Below, piece by piece: positions 58,001 to 64,000 of a stretch of 64,000 nt of DNA. The stretch comes from Glycine soja (Eukaryota > Streptophyta > Magnoliopsida > Fabales > Fabaceae): assembly GCF_004193775.1 (NCBI RefSeq), contig NC_041007.1, positions 30,015,057-30,079,056 of the forward strand, written 5' to 3'. Below the pieces are notes generated by a model. It made no database searches. It had not been told where the DNA came from and saw only the letters and a program-made list of their open reading frames with translations. Within the stretch, counting starts at the first letter, position 1, and each line of letters opens with the position of its first letter. The translations under genes and the position numbers were made by a program.

Positions 58001-58770
58001 ACAGCGCTAGGCAATAACATTCATGGGGCTCCAAAAAAAGGGGGAGAATGGAGGATTCCCTTAAGGGTCCACACTTAGGCAATCATGAAGCATAGCTCCA
58101 AACTCGAAGGTGGAGGACACATGAACAGCGCTAGGAAATGACATTCATGGGGCTCCGAAAAAGGGGGAGAATGGAGGATTGCCATGAGTGTCCGCACTTA
58201 GGCAATCATGAAGCATAGCTCTAAACTCGAAGGTGGAGGACACATAAACAGCGCTAGGCAATAACATTCATGGGGTTCCGAAAAAAGGGGGAGAATGGAG
58301 GATTCCCTTGAGGGTCCACACTTAGGCAATCATGATACATAGCTCCAAACTCGAAGGTGGAGGACAAATGAGCAGCGCTAGGCAATAACATTCATGGGGC
58401 TCCGAAAAAGGGGAAGAATGGAGGATTGCCTAGAGGGTCCGCACTTAGGCAATCATTAAACATAGCTTCAAACTCGAAGGTGGAGGACACATGAACAGCG
58501 CTAGGCAATGACATTCATGGGGCTCCGAAAAAGCGGGAGAATGGAGGATTGCCTTGAGGGTCCGCACTTAGGCAATAATAAAACATAGCTCCAAACTCGA
58601 AGGTGGAAGACACATGAATAGCGATAGGCAATAACATTCATGGGGCTCCGAAAAAAGGGGGAGAATGGAGGATTGGCTTGAGGGTCTACACTTAGGCAAT
58701 CATGAAGCATAGCTCTAAACTCGAAGGTGGAGGACACATGAACAGTGCTAGGCAATAACATTCATGGGGC
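55061..58770. repeat. 15-monomer (1850 bp) higher-order tandem duplication
   Basis: 55081 onward and 56931 onward match at an offset of 1850 with very few differences (for example GGGGCTCC against GGGGTTCC near 58274), so the duplication is very recent. The ends are approximate, near 55060, 56912 and 58770. Confidence 0.88.
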
Positions 58771-59289
58771 TCCGAAAAAAGGGGGAGAATGGAGGATTCC
58801 CTTGAGGGTCCACACTTAGGCAATCATGAAGCATAGCTCCAAACTCGAAGGTGGAGGACACATGAACAACGCTAGGAAATGACATTCATGGGGCTCCGAA
58901 AAAGGGGGAGAATGGAGGATTGCCTTGAGGGTCCGCACTTAGGCAATCATGAAGCATAGCTCTAAACTCGAAGGTGGAGGACACATGAACAGTGCTAGGC
59001 AATAACATTCATGGGGCTCCAAAAAAAGGGGGAGAATGGAGGATTCCCTTGAGGGTCCACACTTAGGCAATCATGAAGCATAGCTCCAAACTCGAAGGTG
59101 GAGGACACATGAAAAGCGCTAGGAAATGACATGCATGGGGCTTCGAAAAAGGGGGAGAATGGAGGATTGCCATGAGTGTCCGCACTTAGGCAATCATGAA
59201 GCATAGCTCCAAACTCGAAGATGCAGGACACATGAACAGCGCTAGGCAATGACATTCATGGAGATCCGAAAAAGAGGGAGAATAGAGGA

Positions 59290-62200
59290 TTGCCTTGAGG
59301 GTCTGCACTTAGGCAATCATGAAACATAGCTCCAAACTCAAAGGTAGAGGACACATGAACAGCGCTATTTAATAACATTCATGGGGCTCCGAAAAAGGGG
59401 GAGAATGGAGGATTGCCTTGAGGGTCCACACTTAGGAAATCATGAAGCATAGCTCCAAACTCAAAGGTGGAGGACACATGAACAGCGATAGGCAATAACA
59501 TTCATGGTGCTCTGAAAAAAGGGGGAGAATGGAGGATTCCCTTGAGGGTCCGCACTTAGGCAATCATGAAACATAGCTCCAAACTCGAAGGTGGAGGACA
59601 CATGAACAGCGCTAGGCAATAACTTCATGGGGCTCCGAAAAAGGGGGAGAATAGAGGATTGCCTTGAGGGTCCGCACTTAGGCTATCATGAAACATAGCT
59701 CCAAACTCGAAGGTGGAGGACACATGAACAGCGCTAGGCAATAACATTCATGGGGCTCCGAAAAAGGGGGAGAATGGAGGATATCCTTGAGGGTCCGCAC
59801 TTAGGCTATCATGAAACATAGCTCCAAACTCGAAGGTGGAGGACACATGAACAGCGCTAGGCAATAACATTCATGGGGCTCCGAAAAAGGGGAAGAAATG
59901 AGGAATGCCAAGAGGGTCCGCACTTAGGCAATCATGAAACATAGCTCCAAACTCGAAGGTGGAGGACACATGAACATCGTTAGGCAATAACATTCATGGG
60001 GCTCCGAAAAAAGGGGGAGAATGGAAGATTGCCTTGAGGGTCCGCACTTAGGCAATCATGAAGCATAGCTCTAAACTCGAAGGTGGAGGACACATGAATA
60101 GCGATAGGCAATAACATTCAAGGGGCTCCGAAAAAAGGGGGAGAATGGAGGATTGGCTTGAGGGTATGCACTTAGGCAATCATGAAGCATAGCTCTAAAC
60201 TCGAAGGTGGAGGACACATGAACAGCGCTAGGCAATAACATTCATGGGGTTCCGAAAAAAGGGGGAGAATGGAGGATTCCCTTGAGGGTCCACACTTAGG
60301 CAATCATGAAGCATAGCTCCAAACTCGAAGGTGGAGGACACATGAACAGCGCTAGGAAATGACATTCATGGGTCTCCGAAAAAGGGGGAGAATGGAGGAT
60401 TGCCTTGAGGGTCCGCACTTAGGCAATCATGAAGCATAGCTCTAAACTCGAAGGTGGAGGACACATGAACAGCGCTAGGCAATAACATTCATGGGGCTCC
60501 AAAAAAAGGGGTAGAATCGAGGATTCCCTTGAGGGTCCACACTTAGGCAATCATGAAGCATAGCTCCAAACTCGAAGGTGGAGGACACATGAACAGCGCT
60601 AGGAAATGACATTCATGGGGCTCTGAAAAAGGGGGAGAATGGAGGATTGCCATGAGTGTCCGCACTTAGGCAATCATGAAGCATAGCTCCAAACTCGAAG
60701 GTGGTCGACACATGAACAGCGCTAGGCAATAACATTCATGGGGCTCCGAAAAGAAGGGGAGAATGAAGGATTGCCTTGAGGGTCCGCACTTAGGCAATCA
60801 TGAAGCATAGCTCCAAACTCGAAGGTGGAGGACATATGAACAGCCCTAGGCAATAACTTCATGGGGCTCCGAAAAAAGGGGGAGAATAAAGGATTGCCTT
60901 GAGGGTCCGCACTTAGGCTATCATGAAACATAGCTCCAAACTCGAAGGTGGAGGATACATGAACAGCGCTAGGCAATAACATTCATGGGGCTCCGAAAAA
61001 GGGGGAGAATGGAGGATATCCTTGAGGGTCCGCACTTAGGCTATCATGAAACATAGCTCCAAACTCGAAGGTGGAGGACACATGAACAGCGCTAGGCAAT
61101 AACATTCATGGGGCTCCGAAAAAGGGGAAGAAAGGAGGAATGCCAAGAGGGTCCGCACTTAGGCAATCATGAAACATAGCTCCAAACTCGAAGGTGGAGG
61201 ACACATGAACATCGTTAGGCAATAACATTCATGGGGCTCCGAAAAAAGGGGGAGAATGGAAGATTGCCTTGAGGGTCCGCACTTAGGCAATCATGAAACA
61301 TAGCTCCAAACTCAAAGGTGGAGGACACATGAACAGCGCTAGGCAATAACATTCATGGGGCTCCGAAAAAGGGGGAGAATGGAGGATTGCCTTGAGGGTC
61401 CACACTTAGGAAATCATGAAGCATAGCTCCAAACTCAAAGGTGGAGGACACATGAACAGCGATAGGCAATAACATTCATGGTGCTCTGAAAAAAGGGGGA
61501 GAATGGAGGATTCCCTTGAGGATCCGCACTTACGCAATCATGAAACATAGCTCCAAACTCGAAGGTGGAGGACACATGAACAGCGCTAGGCAATAACTTC
61601 ATGGGGCTCCGAAAAAGGGGGAGAATAGAGGATTGCCTTGAGGGTCCGCACTTAGGCTATCATGAAACATAGCTCCAAACTCGAAGGTGGAGGACACATG
61701 AACAGCGCTAGGCAATAACATTCATGGGGCTCCGAAAAAGGGGGAGAATGGAGGATATCCTTGAGGGTCCGCACTTAGGCTATCATGAAACATAGCTCCA
61801 AACTCGAAGGTGGAGGACACATGAACAGCGCTAGGCAATAACATTCATGGGGCTCCGAAAAAGGGGAAGAAATGAGGAATGCCAAGAGGGTCCGCACTTA
61901 GGCAATCATGAAACATAGCTCCAAACTCGAAGGTGGAGGACACATGAACATCGTTAGGCAATAACATTCATGGGGCTCCGAAAAAAGGGGGAGAATGGAA
62001 GATTGCCTTGAGGGTCCGCACTTAGGCAATCATGAAGCATAGCTCTAAACTCGAAGGTGGAGGACACATGAATAGCGATAGGCAATAACATTCAAGGGGC
62101 TCCGAAAAAAGGGGGAGAATGGAGGATTGGCTTGAGGGTATGCACTTAGGCAATCATGAAGCATAGCTCTAAACTCGAAGGTGGAGGACACATGAACAGC

Positions 62201-64000
62201 GCTAGGCAATAACATTCATGGGGTTCCGAAAAAAGGGGGAGAATGGAGGATTCCCTTGAGGGTCCACACTTAGGCAATCATGAAGCATAGCTCCAAACTC
62301 GAAGGTGGAGGACACATGAACAGCGCTAGGAAATGACATTCATGGGTCTCCGAAAAAGGGGGAGAATGGAGGATTGCCTTGAGGGTCCGCACTTAGGCAA
62401 TCATGAAGCATAGCTCTAAACTCGAAGGTGGAGGACACATGAACAGCGCTAGGCAATAACATTCATGGGGCTCCAAAAAAAGGGGTAGAATCGAGGATTC
62501 CCTTGAGGGTCCACACTTAGGCAATCATGAAGCATAGCTCCAAACTCGAAGGTGGAGGACACACGAACAGCGCTAGGAAATGACATTCATGGGGCTCTGA
62601 AAAAGGGGGAGAATGGAGGATTGCCATGAGTGTCCGCACTTAGGCAATCATGAAGCATAGCTCCAAACTCGAAGGTGGTCGACACATGAACAGCGCTAGG
62701 CAATAACATTCATGGGGCTCCGAAAAGAAGGGGAGAATGAAGGATTGCCTTGAGGGTCCGCACTTAGGCAATCATGAAGCATAGCTCCAAACTCGAAGGT
62801 GGAGGACATATGAACAGCCCTAGGCAATAACTTCATGGGGCTCCGAAAAAAGGGGGAGAATAAAGGATTGCCTTGAGGGTCCGCACTTAGGCTATCATGA
62901 AACATAGCTCCAAACTCGAAGGTGGAGGATACATGAACAGCGCTAGGCAATAACATTCATGGGGCTCCGAAAAAGGGGAGAATGGAGGATATCCTTGAGG
63001 GTCCGAACTTAGGCTATCATGAAACATAGCTCCAAACTCGAAGGTGGAGGACACATGAACAGCGCTAGGCAATAACATTCATGGGGCTCCGAAAAAGGGG
63101 AAGAAAGGAGGAATGCCAAGAGGGTCCGCACTTAGGCAATCATGAAACATAGCTCCAAACTCGAAGGTGGAGGACACATGAACATCGTTAGGCAATAACA
63201 TTCATGGGGCTCCGAAAAAAGGGGGAGAATGGAAGATTGCCTTGAGGGTCCGCACTTAGGCAATCATGAAACATAGCTCCAAACTCAAAGGTGGAGGACA
63301 CATGAACAGCGGCTAGGCAATAACATTCATGGGGCTCCGAAAAAGGGGGAGAATGGAGGATTGCCTTGAGGGTCACACTTAGGAAATCATGAAGCATAGC
63401 TCCAACTCAAAGGTGGAGGACACATGAACAGCGATAGGCAATAACATTCATGGTGCTCTGAAAAAAGGGGGAGAATGGAGGATTCCCTTGAGGATCCGCA
63501 CTTACGCAATCATGAAACATAGCTCCAACTCGAAGGTGGAGGACACATGAACAGCGCTAGGCAATAACTTCATGGGGCTCCGAAAAAGGGGGAGAATAGA
63601 GGATTGCCTTGAGGGTCCGCACTTAGGCTATCATGAAACATAGCTCCAAACTCGAAGGTGGAGGACACATGAACAGCGCTAGCAATAACATTCATGGGGC
63701 TCCGAAAAAGGGGGAGAATGGAGGATATCCTTGAGGGTCCGCACTTAGGCTATCATGAAACATAGCTCCAAACTCGAAGGTGGAGGACACATGAACAGCG
63801 CTAGGCAATAACATTCATGGGGCTCCGAAAAAAGGGGAAGAAATGAGGAATGCCAAGAGGGTCCGCACTTAGGCAATCATGAAACATAGCTCCAAACTCG
63901 AAGGTGGAGGACACATGAACATCGTTAGGCAATAACATTCATGGGGGCTCCGAAAAAAGGGGAGAATGGAAGATTGCCTTGAGGGTCCGCACTTAGGCAA
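59290..64000. repeat. 16-monomer (1974 bp) higher-order repeat, two copies plus a partial third
   Basis: Marks such as CAATAACTTCATGG (59618, 61592), the AAAGAAGGGGAG monomer (60750, 62724) and GAACATCGTTAGG recur at 1974 bp. From about 63240 a third copy begins (offset about 1973) and runs off the window. The third copy contains an unusual number of single-base gains and losses. Confidence 0.85.

Larger units (their letters stand above)
43569..64000. repeat. ~124-bp satellite, block 2 (about 165 monomers, continues past the window)
   Basis: The same monomer as at 12309-15064, in the same orientation and in register with it across the composite insertion. I saw no gene and no interruption through 64000. 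Monomer variants (GGATCC in place of GGCTCC, CTCTAAAC in place of CTCCAAAC, TTCCCTTGAG in place of TTGCCTTGAG) recur in higher-order blocks. Minus-strand frames of 60-90 codons recur because of the repeat and show no sign of being genes. Confidence 0.95.

Noticed and set aside
43569..64000. Dozens of minus-strand frames of 60-90 codons with a common pattern (HVSSTFEFGAMFHD).
   Set aside because: They recur because the satellite recurs. The ~124-bp period is not a multiple of three, so frames last only two or three monomers, and there is no start context or domain.
1..64000. Known soybean centromere satellites (about 91-92 bp) as identity of the array.
   Set aside because: The period here is 124 bp and the monomer is tied to an Ogre 3' UTR. 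A centromeric location cannot be concluded from this window.

Overview
This is repeat-only plant nuclear DNA. I found no host gene, tRNA or rRNA. The content is LTR retrotransposons of the Ty3/gypsy class nested in one another and in a long tandem satellite. The Ogre/Tat-type elements have an extra ORF1 before gag, a G-patch behind protease, a spliceable gap between protease and RT, and two RNase H domains. With their LTR termini and TAATCGATTAC-type LTR motifs they suggest a legume, most likely Glycine-like. The species call is inference.

Layout. 1-4766: the 5' part of a minus-strand Ogre-type element (D): LTR, primer binding site and a broken ORF1. 4767-10469: the 3' part of a plus-strand chromovirus-like Ty3/gypsy element (E), cut by D, with a broken pol and an internal duplication carrying a copy of its own U3. 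10470-12308: the 3' LTR, polypurine tract and 3' UTR of another minus-strand Ogre-type element (F). The UTR runs straight into a ~124-bp satellite (12309-15064). A 28.5-kb composite (15065-43568) then interrupts the satellite, which resumes at 43569 and runs to the window end (about 165 more monomers).

The composite is two nested plus-strand Ogre-type elements. Outer element A has an LTR, a PBS, ORF1 and the first gag codons. Inner element B (LTR from 19693) follows, with broken ORF1, gag, protease/G-patch and RT-RH-aRH-INT, two structured minisatellites and a solo LTR of a third family with a perfect target-site duplication. B also carries an intact 416-codon ORF downstream of integrase, apparently with its own promoter and 5'-UTR intron. 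One right-hand LTR (C) closes the composite. C is a mosaic of A-like and B-like sequence, suggesting that LTR-LTR recombination removed the rest of A.

Functionally, LTRs supply promoter and poly(A) signals, tRNA primes at the PBS, gag/pro/RT/RH/INT would form and integrate the cDNA, and the PPT primes plus-strand synthesis. Most stops in these genes look like C-to-T changes, as expected for long-methylated repeats, so none of the copies looks autonomous. The most notable points are the satellite lying inside a retrotransposon 3' UTR, hairpin minisatellites with covarying stems, a predicted leader intron whose donor lies in the LTR, shared nonsense codons in ORF1 of two elements, and the intact accessory ORF.
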